Of a stretch of 64,000 bases of DNA, positions 53,178 to 61,287 are shown piece after piece. How positions within the stretch are numbered: position 1 is the stretch's first letter; every line of letters begins with the position of its first letter. Source of the stretch: Cellulosimicrobium composti (GTDB lineage: Bacteria > Actinomycetota > Actinomycetes > Actinomycetales > Cellulomonadaceae); NCBI RefSeq assembly GCF_009711085.1, contig NZ_WMKA01000021.1, forward strand, positions 1-64,000. Reading direction: 5' to 3'. Under the pieces are notes generated by a model. The model was not told the origin of the DNA, searched no databases, and saw only the letters and a list, made by a program, of their open reading frames with translations. Position numbers and translations under genes: made by a program.

Positions 53178-55331
53178 TCAGGCGTCGAGCCCGCGGCGCG
53201 CGAGGAGGGGCCCGATGTCGGCGTCGCGGCCGCGCAGCTCCCGGAACGAGGCCAGCGGGTCCTGCGAGCCGCCCCGGGCGAGCAGCACGCGGCGGAAGCG
53301 CTCGCCGTTCTCGCGCGACAGCCCGCCGTTCTCGCGGTACCACTCGACCGTGTCGGCGTCGAGCACCTCCGACCAGATGTACGAGTAGTACCCGGCCGAG
53401 TACCCGCCGCCGAACACGTGGTTGTAGTAGGTGGTGCGGTAGCGCGGCGGCACGGGCGCGAACGCGACGCCCGCGGCGTCGAGCGCGGCGGCCTCGAACG
53501 GCACGACGTCGTCCGCAGACGACGGCACCTGGTCCGGGCCGACCTGGTGCCACGCCTGGTCGAGCAGCGCCGCGGCGAGGTACTCCGTGGTGCCGAAGCC
53601 CTCGTTGAACTGGCGCGAGGCGAGCATCGTGTCGACCCACTCGGCGGGCATCGGCTCGCCCGTGACGTGGTGCACCGCGTACGAGCGCAGGACCGACGGC
53701 TCCCACGCCCACATCTCGTTGACCTGCGACGGGTACTCGACGAAGTCGCGCGGCACCTCGGTGCCGGACTGCGACGGGTACCGCACGTCCGAGAACAGGC
53801 CGTGCAGCGCGTGCCCGAACTCGTGGAACAGCGTGATGACCTCGTCCCACACGAGCAGCGTCGGCTGGCCCGCCGGCGGCTTGACGATGTTGAGGTTGTT
53901 CACCACGACCGGCTTCTGCCCGAGCAGGTGGTTCTGGTCGACGAGGTTGTTCATCCACGCCCCGCCGCGCTTGGACTCGCGCGTGTACCAGTCGGCGAGG
54001 AACAGCCCGAGGCCCTGGCCGGGCTCGCCCGGCGTCTGCGCGTCGAACACCTCGAAGACGCGCACGTCCGGGTGGTAGCCGACGAGGTCGTGGCGCTCGG
54101 CGAACGAGATGCCGAAGAGGCGGTTCGCGGCGAGGAACACGCCGTCGTGCACGACGCGCTCGAGCTCCAGGTACGGCCGCAGGAGCGCGTCGTCGAGCGC
54201 GTAGCGGTCCTTGCGCACGCGCTCGGCGTAGAACGACCAGTCGGACGCCCGCAGCGTCGCCCCCGGCTCGTCCGCCTGGAGCGCGGCCTCGAGGTCCGCA
54301 GCCTCCCGGCGCGCGTTCGCGACCGCGGCGGGCGCGAGGCGCGACAGCATCGCGTTCACGGCCTCCGTCGTCTTCGCCGTCGCGTCCTCCGCCACGTACG
54401 CGGCGTGGTGCTCGTAACCGAGCAGGCGCGCGCGCTCGGCGCGCAGGCGCACCGTCTCCAGCACGATCTCGCGCGTGTCGTGGTCGTCGCCGGTCGCGCC
54501 GCGCGACTCCGACGCCTGCTGGACGCGCTCGCGCACGTCCCGGCGCGCGAGCGCGGCGAGGACCCCCTGCTGGGTGGGCAGCTGCATCTCCAGGAGCCAC
54601 GCGCCCTCGTGGCCGCGCGCCGCGGCGGCGGCCGCCGCGCCCGCGACGGCGTCCTCGGGCAGCCCTTCGAGCTCGGCACGGTCCGTGACGAGCACGCTCG
54701 CCGCGTTCGCGCCCGCGAGCAGCGCGCGGCCGAACGCGGCCTCCAGCGTCGTGAGCCGCCCGTTGAGCTCGCGCAGGCGCTCCTGCTGCGCGGCGTCGAG
54801 CTCGACGCCCGAGCGCCGGAACCGGACGAGCAGCGTGTGCAGCAGCCACGCGGCGTCGGGCTCGAGCGTCTGCTCGCCCGCGTCCACGGCGTCCTGGAGC
54901 GCGCGGGCGCGCGCGTACAGGCGCGCGTCCATGTAGATCGCGTCGTGGTGCGCCGCGAGCTCCGGGGCGAACTCCTCCTCGATCTGCTCCAGGCCCGGCG
55001 TCGCGTCCGCCGAGAGCTGGTTGTAGAACGCGTTGAGCACGCGCGCCAGGTCACGGCCCGAGCGCTCCAGCGCCGCGAGCACGTTGTCCTCGGTCGGGGG
55101 CGCGTCGTCCGTCGCGATCGCCTCGACCGCCGCGCGCTGGGCCGCGGTCGCCGCGCGCAGCGCCGGGAGGTAGTGCACCTCGCGGATCGCGTCGTAGTCG
55201 GGCAGCTCGTACGGCAGCGCGGACGGCGCCGCGAAGGGGTTGGCGGGGTCGAGGTCGGCGAGGGTCGCGGCGCCGGCCGGCACGGGGGTGGGCGCGGGCG
55301 CGTCGGTGCGCGTCGTGGGCTCGGAGGTCAT
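53178..55331 (-). CDS. M3 family metallopeptidase (Dcp/oligopeptidase A-like)
   Basis: 717 aa. A mostly helical zinc peptidase with HEFGHALHGLFSD as the metal motif (HExxH), preceded by VITLF, and with the downstream block EYPSQVNEMWAWEP. The C-terminus has YYNHVFGGGYSAGYYSY, typical of M3A. It degrades short peptides in the cytosol. ATG 55331 is chosen because CAAGAT lies 7 nt upstream in leaderless spacing; the longer frame to 55361 has no signal. It converges on the response regulator gene. Confidence 0.93.
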   Translation of the reverse strand: MTSEPTTRTDAPAPTPVPAGAATLADLDPANPFAAPSALPYELPDYDAIREVHYLPALRAATAAQRAAVEAIATDDAPPTEDNVLAALERSGRDLARVLNAFYNQLSADATPGLEQIEEEFAPELAAHHDAIYMDARLYARARALQDAVDAGEQTLEPDAAWLLHTLLVRFRRSGVELDAAQQERLRELNGRLTTLEAAFGRALLAGANAASVLVTDRAELEGLPEDAVAGAAAAAAARGHEGAWLLEMQLPTQQGVLAALARRDVRERVQQASESRGATGDDHDTREIVLETVRLRAERARLLGYEHHAAYVAEDATAKTTEAVNAMLSRLAPAAVANARREAADLEAALQADEPGATLRASDWSFYAERVRKDRYALDDALLRPYLELERVVHDGVFLAANRLFGISFAERHDLVGYHPDVRVFEVFDAQTPGEPGQGLGLFLADWYTRESKRGGAWMNNLVDQNHLLGQKPVVVNNLNIVKPPAGQPTLLVWDEVITLFHEFGHALHGLFSDVRYPSQSGTEVPRDFVEYPSQVNEMWAWEPSVLRSYAVHHVTGEPMPAEWVDTMLASRQFNEGFGTTEYLAAALLDQAWHQVGPDQVPSSADDVVPFEAAALDAAGVAFAPVPPRYRTTYYNHVFGGGYSAGYYSYIWSEVLDADTVEWYRENGGLSRENGERFRRVLLARGGSQDPLASFRELRGRDADIGPLLARRGLDA

Positions 55332-55338
55332 GGGCCCC

Positions 55339-55344
55339 ATCTTG
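55339..55344 (-). promoter_or_regulatory. Leaderless -10-like element (CAAGAT) of the M3 peptidase gene
   Basis: CAAGAT, GGGGCCC (7 nt), then ATG 55331. The first T of TANNNT is missing, so support is moderate. Confidence 0.35.
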
Positions 55345-55439
55345 ACCCCGCGGCCGCGCACGACGGAAACGGATTCGCGGGCACCGGACGCTCCGGCCGG
55401 CCGCGCGTCCTCGGGCGTCCGCGGCCGACCGGGCGGGCG

Positions 55440-56075
55440 TCAGGCGGCGCGGCCCGGCGACGGGGCGTCGGCGGGCCACGGCTCGTTCGGCTCGCGCGGG
55501 TCGTTCGGCAGGAGCGTGCCGAGCCACGAGTCCCGGCGCTCGCCGCGCTGGAGCGCGTAGCCGCGCACCGTGCCCTCGACGCGGAAGCCGAGCCGCCACG
55601 CGGTGCGCCGCGACGGCCAGTTCCCCACGTACGCCTGCCAGAACAGGCGCGCGAGGCCGCCGCCCTCCGGGTCGAACGCCCAGTCCACGACGAGCCGGCA
55701 CGCCGCCGTCATGAGGCCGCGGCCGCGCGCCTCCGGGGCGGTCCAGTAGCCGATCTCGGCCGACCGGTGCCCCGCGGGCGCGTCGTCCGCGCTCAGTCCG
55801 ACCATCCCGAGCAGGCGCCCGGGGCCCTCGGGGCCGGGGATGCCCGACGGCCCGGCGCTCTCGCGCACGCCCCACGTGAGCACGTCGCCGCGCTCCCAGC
55901 CGGGCGCCACGTACTCCTCGACGAACTGCACCGCGTCCGCGCGCGCGTACGGGGACGGGACGACCGTCCAGGCCGCGACCTGCGGGTCCTGGCACGCCGC
56001 GGTGATGGCGTCGACGTCGTCGGGGGTGGGGGTGGACAGGTGGACACGGCCGTCGTCGAGGGAGAAGGGAAGCAC
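55440..56075 (-). CDS. GNAT family N-acetyltransferase (RimJ/RimL-like)
   Basis: 211 aa. VHLSTPTPDDVDAITAACQD starts the fold. The acetyl-CoA loop lies around APEARGRGLMTAACRLVVDW, followed by RLFWQAYVGNWPSRRTAWRLGF and FRVEGTVRGYALQRGERRD, which mark the RimJ/RimL branch. The acceptor could be a ribosomal protein N-terminus or a small molecule. I use GTG 56075 (VLPFSLDDGRV); ATG 56111 would add 12 residues without similarity. Not obviously linked to neighbours. Confidence 0.85.
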   Translation of the reverse strand: MLPFSLDDGRVHLSTPTPDDVDAITAACQDPQVAAWTVVPSPYARADAVQFVEEYVAPGWERGDVLTWGVRESAGPSGIPGPEGPGRLLGMVGLSADDAPAGHRSAEIGYWTAPEARGRGLMTAACRLVVDWAFDPEGGGLARLFWQAYVGNWPSRRTAWRLGFRVEGTVRGYALQRGERRDSWLGTLLPNDPREPNEPWPADAPSPGRAA

Positions 56076-56146
56076 GCCCCGAGGCTCGCACGCGCCGCGA
56101 CCCCGCGTCATCCCGATTGCGGGCACGTCCCGCCAGAGGGCGACCG

Positions 56147-57262
56147 TCAGCCGCGCAGCGCGTCCTGCGCGGGCGTCCACGGCAGGTCGTGCGCGTCCGC
56201 GACCGCCTCGTTGAGCAGCGTCCCGCGGTGGGTCGACGCGCCGGACCGCAGCACGGGTTCCTCGCTCACGGCCGCGACCCCGCCGTCCGCGAGCGCCGCG
56301 AGGTACGGCAGCGTCGCGCTGGTGAGCGCGAGCGTGCTCGTCACCGGCACAGCGCCGGGCATGTTCGCCACGCAGTAGAACGTCGTGCCGTGCACGGCGA
56401 ACGTCGGGTCGTCGTGCGTGGTGGGCCGCGACCCCTCGAAGCACCCGCCCTGGTCGACGGCGACGTCGACGAGCACGGCGCCCGGGCGCATGCGGGCGAC
56501 GAGGTCGTCGCCGACCAGGCGCGGCGCGCGGGCGCCCGCGACGAGCACGGCCCCGACGACGAGGTCGGCCTCGAGCACCTCGCGCTCGATCGCGTACGCG
56601 CTCGACACGACCGTGCGGACGTGCCCGGAGAACTCCTGGTCGACCGCGCGCAGCACGGGCAGCGAGAGGTCGACGACCGTGACCTCGGCGCGCATCCCCA
56701 CCGCGATCTCGGCGGCGTTGCGGCCGGCGGTCCCGCCGCCGAGCACGACGACCCGTCCCGGGCGGGTGCCCGGGACGCCGCCGAGCAGGACGCCGCGCCC
56801 GCCCGCGGGGCGCTGCAGGAGCCACGCGCCGACCTGCGTCGCCATGCGCCCGGCGACCTCGCTCATGGGCGCGAGCAGCGGGAGCGAGCCGTCGGCGGCC
56901 TGCGCCGTCTCGTAGGCGACCGACGTCGTGCCCGCGTCGAGCAGCGCGCGCGTGCACGCCTCGTCGGCGGCGAGGTGGAGGTAGGCGAACAGCAGGAGGT
57001 CCTCGCGCAGGAAGCCGTACTCGCTCGCGACCGGCTCCTTGACCTTGCACACGAGCTCGGCCTCGCCCCAGACCTCCTCGGCGGTGGGCACGACGCGCGC
57101 CCCGGCGCTCTCGAACTCCGCGTCCGACAGGTGGGAGCCGGTCCCGGCCCCGGACTGCACGAGCACGTCGTGCCCGGCGCGCACGAGGTGGTGGGCGCCG
57201 GCGGGGGTGAGCGCGACGCGGTCCTCGTGGTTCTTGACCTCGGTGGGTATGCCGATCCTCAT
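56147..57262 (-). CDS. ald: Alanine dehydrogenase
   Basis: 371 aa. NAD-dependent interconversion of alanine with pyruvate and ammonia. MRIGIPTEVKNHEDRVALTP is the family N-terminus, with the substrate Lys in LVCKVKEP. HLAADE has the catalytic His, and the NAD site is VVVLGGGTAGRNAAEIA. DVAVDQGGCFE follows. ATG 57262. It is divergent from an amino-acid permease with repeated GGTGGCAG sites between them, a likely shared regulation by an Lrp/AsnC-type protein (no such gene in the window). Confidence 0.97.
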   Translation of the reverse strand: MRIGIPTEVKNHEDRVALTPAGAHHLVRAGHDVLVQSGAGTGSHLSDAEFESAGARVVPTAEEVWGEAELVCKVKEPVASEYGFLREDLLLFAYLHLAADEACTRALLDAGTTSVAYETAQAADGSLPLLAPMSEVAGRMATQVGAWLLQRPAGGRGVLLGGVPGTRPGRVVVLGGGTAGRNAAEIAVGMRAEVTVVDLSLPVLRAVDQEFSGHVRTVVSSAYAIEREVLEADLVVGAVLVAGARAPRLVGDDLVARMRPGAVLVDVAVDQGGCFEGSRPTTHDDPTFAVHGTTFYCVANMPGAVPVTSTLALTSATLPYLAALADGGVAAVSEEPVLRSGASTHRGTLLNEAVADAHDLPWTPAQDALRG

Positions 57263-57295
57263 GGTCCAGTGTGGCCGCAGGCCGTCGCGCCGCGC

Positions 57296-57369
57296 AGGGT
57301 GGCAGGATCTTGTGCACAGGTGGCGTCCCTGCCACTCGTCCGCCCGTGCCGCCGTCGCGAGGGTGGCAG
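57296..57369. promoter_or_regulatory. Repeated GGTGGCAG sites between ald and the permease
   Basis: AGGGTGGCAG occurs as a direct repeat at 57296-57305 and 57360-57369. GTGGCAGG (57299-57306) also forms a perfect 8-bp inverted repeat with CCTGCCAC (57328-57335). This is the layout of a multi-site operator in a 108-bp divergent gap. Confidence 0.45.
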
Positions 57370-57370
57370 C

Positions 57371-58711
57371 GTGGACACGACGACGCCTCCCCCGGCCCCC
57401 GGCACGGCGCCTCCCGCCCCGCCGTCCGGCGCCCTCGCCGATCCCGCTCCCGGGCTCGGCCGTGCGCCGTCCGGCACGCTCGGGATCGCGCGCGGCAGCG
57501 CGCTCTACGTCGCGAGCGTGCTCGGCACGGGCGTGCTCGCGCTGCCCGGCCTCGCGACGCGCGTCGCCGGGCCCGCGTCCGTGCTCGCCGTAGCGCTCGT
57601 CCTCCTCGCGAGCGTGCCTCTCGCGGGCACGTTCGCGGCGCTCGCGGCCCGGCACCCGGACCGCGGCGGCGTCGCGAGCGCGGTGCGCACGGCGCTCGGC
57701 CCGACGGCGGCCCGCGCGACGGGCTACTGGTTCTACCTCGGCGTGTGCGTGGGGGCGCCCGTCGTGGCGGTGCTCGGCGCCGAGTACGTGGTCGCCGTCG
57801 TGGGCGCGGACCGGGCGGCGGTGCCGGTCGTGGCGGTGGCGCTCGTCGTCGTGCCCGCCGTCGCCGTGTGGCTGGGCGTGCGCGTCGCGGGCGCCGTCCA
57901 GCTGGGCCTCACGTCGCTCCTGCTGGCGGCGGTCGTCGTGGTCGTCGCCGTCGCGGCGCCGGCCGCGAGCGCCGAGCGCTTCACGCCGTTCCTCAGCGAG
58001 GGCTGGTCCGGCGTCGGCTCCGCCGTGAGCCTGTTCGTGTGGGCGTTCGCGGGCTGGGAGGTGGGCACTCACGTCTCGGGCGACTTCCGCGACCCGCGCC
58101 GCACGATCCCCGCCGCGACGGCGGTCGCGCTCGTCGTCGTGGGGGTCGCCTACCTCGCGCTGCAGGTCACGACGGTCGGCGTGCTCGGCACGGGCGCCGG
58201 CACGGGGACCGTCGCGCTGCTCGACCTCGCGCGCACGGGCGCACCCGCGGCGGGACCGGTGGTCGTGGGCGTGGTCGCGGCGGTCGTCACGTCGGGCGTG
58301 CTCACCGCGTACCTCGCGGCGTTCGCGAACCTCGGCCAGGCGCTCGCGCGCGACGGCGACCTGCCGCGGCCGCTCGCCGCGCTCTCCGGGCGTGCGGGCG
58401 TGCCGCGCCGCGCGCTCGCCCTGACGCTCGCGCTCACCGCGGCCTACCTCGGCGTGCTCGTCACCACCGGGCTCGACCTCGAGCCGTTCGTGCGCGTGCA
58501 CACGAGCTGCATGGTCGCGGTCTACGCGCTCGGCATGGTCGCCGCCCTGCGCCTGCTCCCCCGCCGCACCGCGGGCCGGCGCCTCGCGGCCGTCGCGACC
58601 GCGCTCACCGCCGTGCTGCTCGTCCTCGCCGGGGCGTCGCTCGTCGCGCCCGCGGTGCTCGCCGTCGCGGCCGTCGTGGTGACGCTCGTGCGGCGCCGTC
58701 CCACCGCCTGA
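57371..58711 (+). CDS. APC-superfamily amino acid permease
   Basis: 446 aa, about twelve transmembrane helices after a Pro/Ala-rich N-terminal 38 residues. SALYVASVLGTGVLALPGL is the conserved helix 1 region with the Gly-rich substrate loop, and WAFAGWEVGTHVSGDFRDPRRTIP is the helix 6 to loop signature. The permease probably imports alanine or a related amino acid, given divergence from ald. GTG 57371 has GAGGG about 7 nt upstream. The 57-bp gap to the next gene contains a short hairpin. Confidence 0.9.
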   Translation: MDTTTPPPAPGTAPPAPPSGALADPAPGLGRAPSGTLGIARGSALYVASVLGTGVLALPGLATRVAGPASVLAVALVLLASVPLAGTFAALAARHPDRGGVASAVRTALGPTAARATGYWFYLGVCVGAPVVAVLGAEYVVAVVGADRAAVPVVAVALVVVPAVAVWLGVRVAGAVQLGLTSLLLAAVVVVVAVAAPAASAERFTPFLSEGWSGVGSAVSLFVWAFAGWEVGTHVSGDFRDPRRTIPAATAVALVVVGVAYLALQVTTVGVLGTGAGTGTVALLDLARTGAPAAGPVVVGVVAAVVTSGVLTAYLAAFANLGQALARDGDLPRPLAALSGRAGVPRRALALTLALTAAYLGVLVTTGLDLEPFVRVHTSCMVAVYALGMVAALRLLPRRTAGRRLAAVATALTAVLLVLAGASLVAPAVLAVAAVVVTLVRRRPTA

Positions 58712-58732
58712 GACCGGCGGCCCAGGACCGTT

Positions 58733-58745
58733 CCCCGCGCCGGGG
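58733..58745 (+). terminator. Short hairpin after the permease gene
   Basis: CCCCG / CGGGG stem with a CGC loop, 21 bp after the permease stop and just upstream of the next promoter. Confidence 0.35.
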
Positions 58746-58754
58746 CGCGTCCGC

Positions 58755-58760
58755 TACGGT
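58755..58760 (+). promoter_or_regulatory. Leaderless -10 element (TACGGT) of the DUF1905 gene
   Basis: TACGGT, CGTCGGC (7 nt), then ATG 58768. Same hexamer and spacing as the M20 peptidase promoter. Confidence 0.55.
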
Positions 58761-58767
58761 CGTCGGC

Positions 58768-59070
58768 ATGCCCACGTGGACGGACCCGGGGCCGGTGGAG
58801 TTCGACGCGGTCGTGACCGCCGCCGGGACGCGGACGGGAGCGTTCGTCGCGCTCCCGTACGACGCCGTGGCGCTGTTCGGCACGCGGGGGCGCGTCCCCG
58901 TCGTCGCCGAGGTGGACGGCGTGCGGTACCGCGCGTCGCTCGTCGCGTACGACGGGCCGCACCTGCTCGCCCTGCTGCGCTCGGTGCGCGCCGCCACGGG
59001 CAAGAACGTCGGCGACACCGTGCACGTGTCCGTCCGGCTCGCGGCGGAGATCTCCGCCGTCCCGCGCTGA
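58768..59070 (+). CDS. DUF1905 domain protein
   Basis: 100 aa single domain (PF08922): VEFDAVVTAAGTRTGAFVAL, then the VP core RGRVPVVAEVDGVRYRASLV, and VGDTVHVSVRL near the end. A small beta-barrel of unknown function; in many bacteria it is fused to a YdeI-like (OmdA) domain, absent here. ATG 58768 is leaderless by its upstream element; a long in-frame extension through the permease region is a frame shadow. It converges on the AI-2E gene. Confidence 0.88.
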   Translation: MPTWTDPGPVEFDAVVTAAGTRTGAFVALPYDAVALFGTRGRVPVVAEVDGVRYRASLVAYDGPHLLALLRSVRAATGKNVGDTVHVSVRLAAEISAVPR

Positions 59071-59086
59071 CGCGGGGCACGCGGGC

Positions 59087-60367
59087 TCAGGCCGGGGCGT
59101 CCTCCGGCGTCGTGCGCCCGGCGTCGCCCAGGGCGATCTCCTTGGCCGTCGGGACGTCCTCCTCCATCGGGGGGTCCTTGTGCCGCAGCCTGGAGAACAC
59201 CGACCACGCGACCGCGACGAGGGGGACGGAGACGACGGCGCCGAGGATGCCGGCGAGCAGCGTCCCCGCGGTCACGGCGATCGCCACGACGACCGGGTGC
59301 AGCGACACCTGCTTGCCCATGACGAGCGGCTGGAGCACGTGCCCCTCGAACTGGCCGATGAGCGCGATCCCGATCGTCACGACGAGCGCGATGACGATGC
59401 CCTTGGCTGCGAGCGCGACGATCGCCGCGATGATCATCGCGAGCGGCGCGCCGATGATCGGGATGAACGCCCCGATGAAGACGAGCACCGCGAGCGGCGC
59501 CGCGAGCGGCACGCCGAGGATCGCGAGGAAGACCCCGGCGAGGATGCCGTCGACGAGCGCGATGATCACCGTGCCGCGCGCGTAGCCGGAGAAGGTGTAC
59601 CAGCCAGCGCCGCCCGCGATCTTCCAGCTGTCGCGCGAGCGCGCCGGGAGCTGGTTGAGGAACCACGTCCACATGTCCTTGCCGCGCGCGAGGAAGAACA
59701 CCGTGCAGAAGATCGCGAGCGCGATCGCGGCGAACGCCTCGAACACCGACCCCGCGCTCGCGGCGGCCTGGCTCGCGATGTCACCGCCGTGCTCCGTGAG
59801 CCACTGGCGCCCGTTGTCGATCCACTCGTTGACGTCGTCCGCCGTGATCGTCACGGGCAGGGGGCCGTTCTCGAGGAAGTCGAAGATCTGCTCGATGCCC
59901 TGGTCGAACTGGTCGGCGAGGCTCTGCCACTGGCCGGCGACCGACGTGATGACGTAGGTGAGCAGGCCCGCGATGAACAGCAGGGCCGAGAGGATCGCGA
60001 GGGCCGTCGCCAGGCCGCGCGGCATGACCTTCGCGTAGAGGTCGGTGACCGGGCGCAGGACCGAGGTGATGACCAGCGCGAGGAAGACCGCGACGAAGAC
60101 GAGCTGCACCTGCGCCGTCGCGAAGAAGATCAGGGCGACGGCCGCGACGATGAGGAGCAGCCGCCAGGACCAGCCCGCCGCCGTCCGCAGCCACGACGGG
60201 ACCGTGTCGTCGTACCCGACGACCGACGGGTTGCGCCGCGCCCCGGCGACCTTGCGCGCCGCGCTCGACGCTCCCGCGAGATGCTTGACCGACGCCGCCG
60301 CGCGGTCCGACCCGGACCCGGGCCGGGGGGTGCCGGTCGCTGCCGCCGGGCGCTGGTCCTCCGTCAC
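59087..60367 (-). CDS. AI-2E family transporter
   Basis: 426 aa, about seven or eight transmembrane helices. Family block WYTFSGYARGTVIIALVDGI, with LVFIGAFIPIIGAPLAMIIA and GHVLQPLVMGKQVSLHP, marks AI-2E/PerM proteins (PF01594), which include exporters of autoinducer and Na+/H+ antiporters; the substrate here is unknown. The N-terminal 55 residues are a charged cytosolic tail. GTG 60367 with GGAGG 5 nt upstream. It is followed on the other strand by tRNA-Leu. Confidence 0.92.
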   Translation of the reverse strand: MTEDQRPAAATGTPRPGSGSDRAAASVKHLAGASSAARKVAGARRNPSVVGYDDTVPSWLRTAAGWSWRLLLIVAAVALIFFATAQVQLVFVAVFLALVITSVLRPVTDLYAKVMPRGLATALAILSALLFIAGLLTYVITSVAGQWQSLADQFDQGIEQIFDFLENGPLPVTITADDVNEWIDNGRQWLTEHGGDIASQAAASAGSVFEAFAAIALAIFCTVFFLARGKDMWTWFLNQLPARSRDSWKIAGGAGWYTFSGYARGTVIIALVDGILAGVFLAILGVPLAAPLAVLVFIGAFIPIIGAPLAMIIAAIVALAAKGIVIALVVTIGIALIGQFEGHVLQPLVMGKQVSLHPVVVAIAVTAGTLLAGILGAVVSVPLVAVAWSVFSRLRHKDPPMEEDVPTAKEIALGDAGRTTPEDAPA

Positions 60368-60513
60368 GCGTGCCTCCGTCCGGTCGTGGCCACCACCCGC
60401 CCAGTGTGCCCCAGGTCGTCCCCTCGCGCCGGGCGCCGCGCGTCCCGGGCCCGGAGGGTCCGCGCGGTGGTGGGGCGGCCGGACGCGATGTGAGGACCAC
60501 GCCCGAACCGTGC

Positions 60514-60519
60514 TATGTT
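60514..60519 (+). promoter_or_regulatory. Extended -10 (TGC-TATGTT) for tRNA-Leu
   Basis: TGCTATGTT, followed by a run of five T, is the most AT-rich spot in the area. It gives a start near 60526, 37 nt before the tRNA. Confidence 0.5.
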
Positions 60520-60562
60520 TTTCCCCGCACCGGAACGGCGGAAACGCCGGGAAGGTCCACTC

Positions 60563-60647
60563 GTCCGGGTGGCGGAATGGCAGACGCGCTAGCTTGAGGT
60601 GCTAGTGCCCTTTATCGGGCGTGGGGGTTCAAGTCCCCCTCCGGACA
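60563..60647 (+). tRNA. tRNA-Leu (anticodon GAG)
   Basis: 85 nt, class II. The acceptor stem GTCCGGG pairs with TCCGGAC, discriminator A at 60647. The anticodon stem CTAGC/GCTAG encloses the loop TTGAGGT, so the anticodon is GAG (60596-60598). A long variable arm GCCC...GGGC and the T arm GGGGG-TTCAAGT-CCCCC complete the cloverleaf. CCA is not encoded. It reads CUC/CUU leucine codons. Confidence 0.95.
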
Positions 60648-60660
60648 CTCGTTGAGACAG

Positions 60661-60706
60661 CGACGACGGAGCGGGTCCAGGGAAACCTGGGCCCGCTCCG
60701 TCGTTG
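60661..60706 (+). terminator. Strong hairpin downstream of tRNA-Leu
   Basis: About 20 bp of stem (CGACGACGGAGCGGG with CCCGCTCCGTCGTTG, inner CCAGG/CCTGG) capped by a GAAA tetraloop, 13 bp after the tRNA. Ideal terminator for the tRNA transcript. Confidence 0.75.
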
Positions 60707-60731
60707 TGTCGTGAGCCCGGTCCGCCCGAGG

Positions 60732-60840
60732 TCAGGGGGTCGGCGCGGTCTGCTCGGGGTCGACGGGCCCGCGGGCGCGCGCGGCGGCGAGCCCGAGCCC
60801 GAGGACGACGACCGCCGCCGCGAGCAGCGGCGCCGGCGAC
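60732..60840 (-). pseudogene. 3' relic of a membrane protein gene
   Basis: Reading leftwards the frame gives RSPAPLLAAAVVVLGLGLAA followed by a basic stretch, PVDPEQTAPTP and a stop at 60732. This looks like the final transmembrane helix and tail of a membrane protein. Upstream of about 60840 the frame loses hydrophobic character and meets a stop within 60 bp, and no start or SD is seen. The opposite strand from that point encodes the relic of a LuxR-type gene. Remnant reading is an inference from pattern. Confidence 0.45.
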
Positions 60841-61126
60841 CTCCCTGCGGTCCACGGGACGGACGGTCCGCCGGGTCGCCGCCGCCCCGGACGCCCTCAC
60901 CCCGCAAGAGCGCGAGATCGCGCGCCTCGCGGCGAGCGGCCTGACCAACCGGCAGATCGGCTCGCGGCTGTTCCTCTCCCCGCGCACCGTCGGCGGGCAC
61001 CTCTACCGGGTGTTCCCCAAGCTCGGCATCAGCACGCGGGCCGCCCTGCGCGACGCGCTCACCGAGCGCGAGCGCGCGACCGCGTCCGCCGCACCGCACG
61101 ACGACGCGGCGTACGGCGTCTCCTGA
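60839..61126 (+). pseudogene. C-terminal fragment of a LuxR/LAL-type regulator gene
   Basis: The last 85 codons carry a complete LuxR HTH: LTPQEREIARLAASGLTNRQ, IGSRLFLSPRTVGGHLYRVF, PKLGISTRAALRDAL. SLRSTGRTVRR just before it matches the end of the helical region of LAL regulators. The ATPase and repeat domains are gone; upstream sequence is low-complexity Arg/Ala and lies inside the relic on the other strand. No SD or leaderless element precedes a suitable start codon. It could still be expressed as a short DNA-binding protein, but decay is more likely. Confidence 0.6.
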
Positions 61127-61231
61127 GCCGCCGCGGTCCGCCCGTGGCGGGAGCGTCTCCTCCTCGAGGAGGAGGTCCCCGGCCCGACGATCTCGGCCGG
61201 GAGCCCGAGCCGGGGTCGGTGCGTGCGTCCG

Positions 61232-61237
61232 TAGCGT
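61232..61237 (+). promoter_or_regulatory. -10 element (TAGCGT) of the ABC transporter operon
   Basis: TAGCGTCGACGACG matches the oxidase promoter over 14 nt. Start near 61244, leader about 44 nt with GGAGG before ATG 61288. Confidence 0.45.
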
Positions 61238-61287
61238 CGACGACGGCGGCGCCCGGGCGGCGGGCGCCCCGGACGACGGGAGGACGC

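Noticed and set aside
60563-60706. Possible attachment site of a mobile element at tRNA-Leu
   Set aside because: No integrase gene, no second copy of the tRNA 3' end and no phage or plasmid genes are seen nearby; only a gene-relic junction remains.
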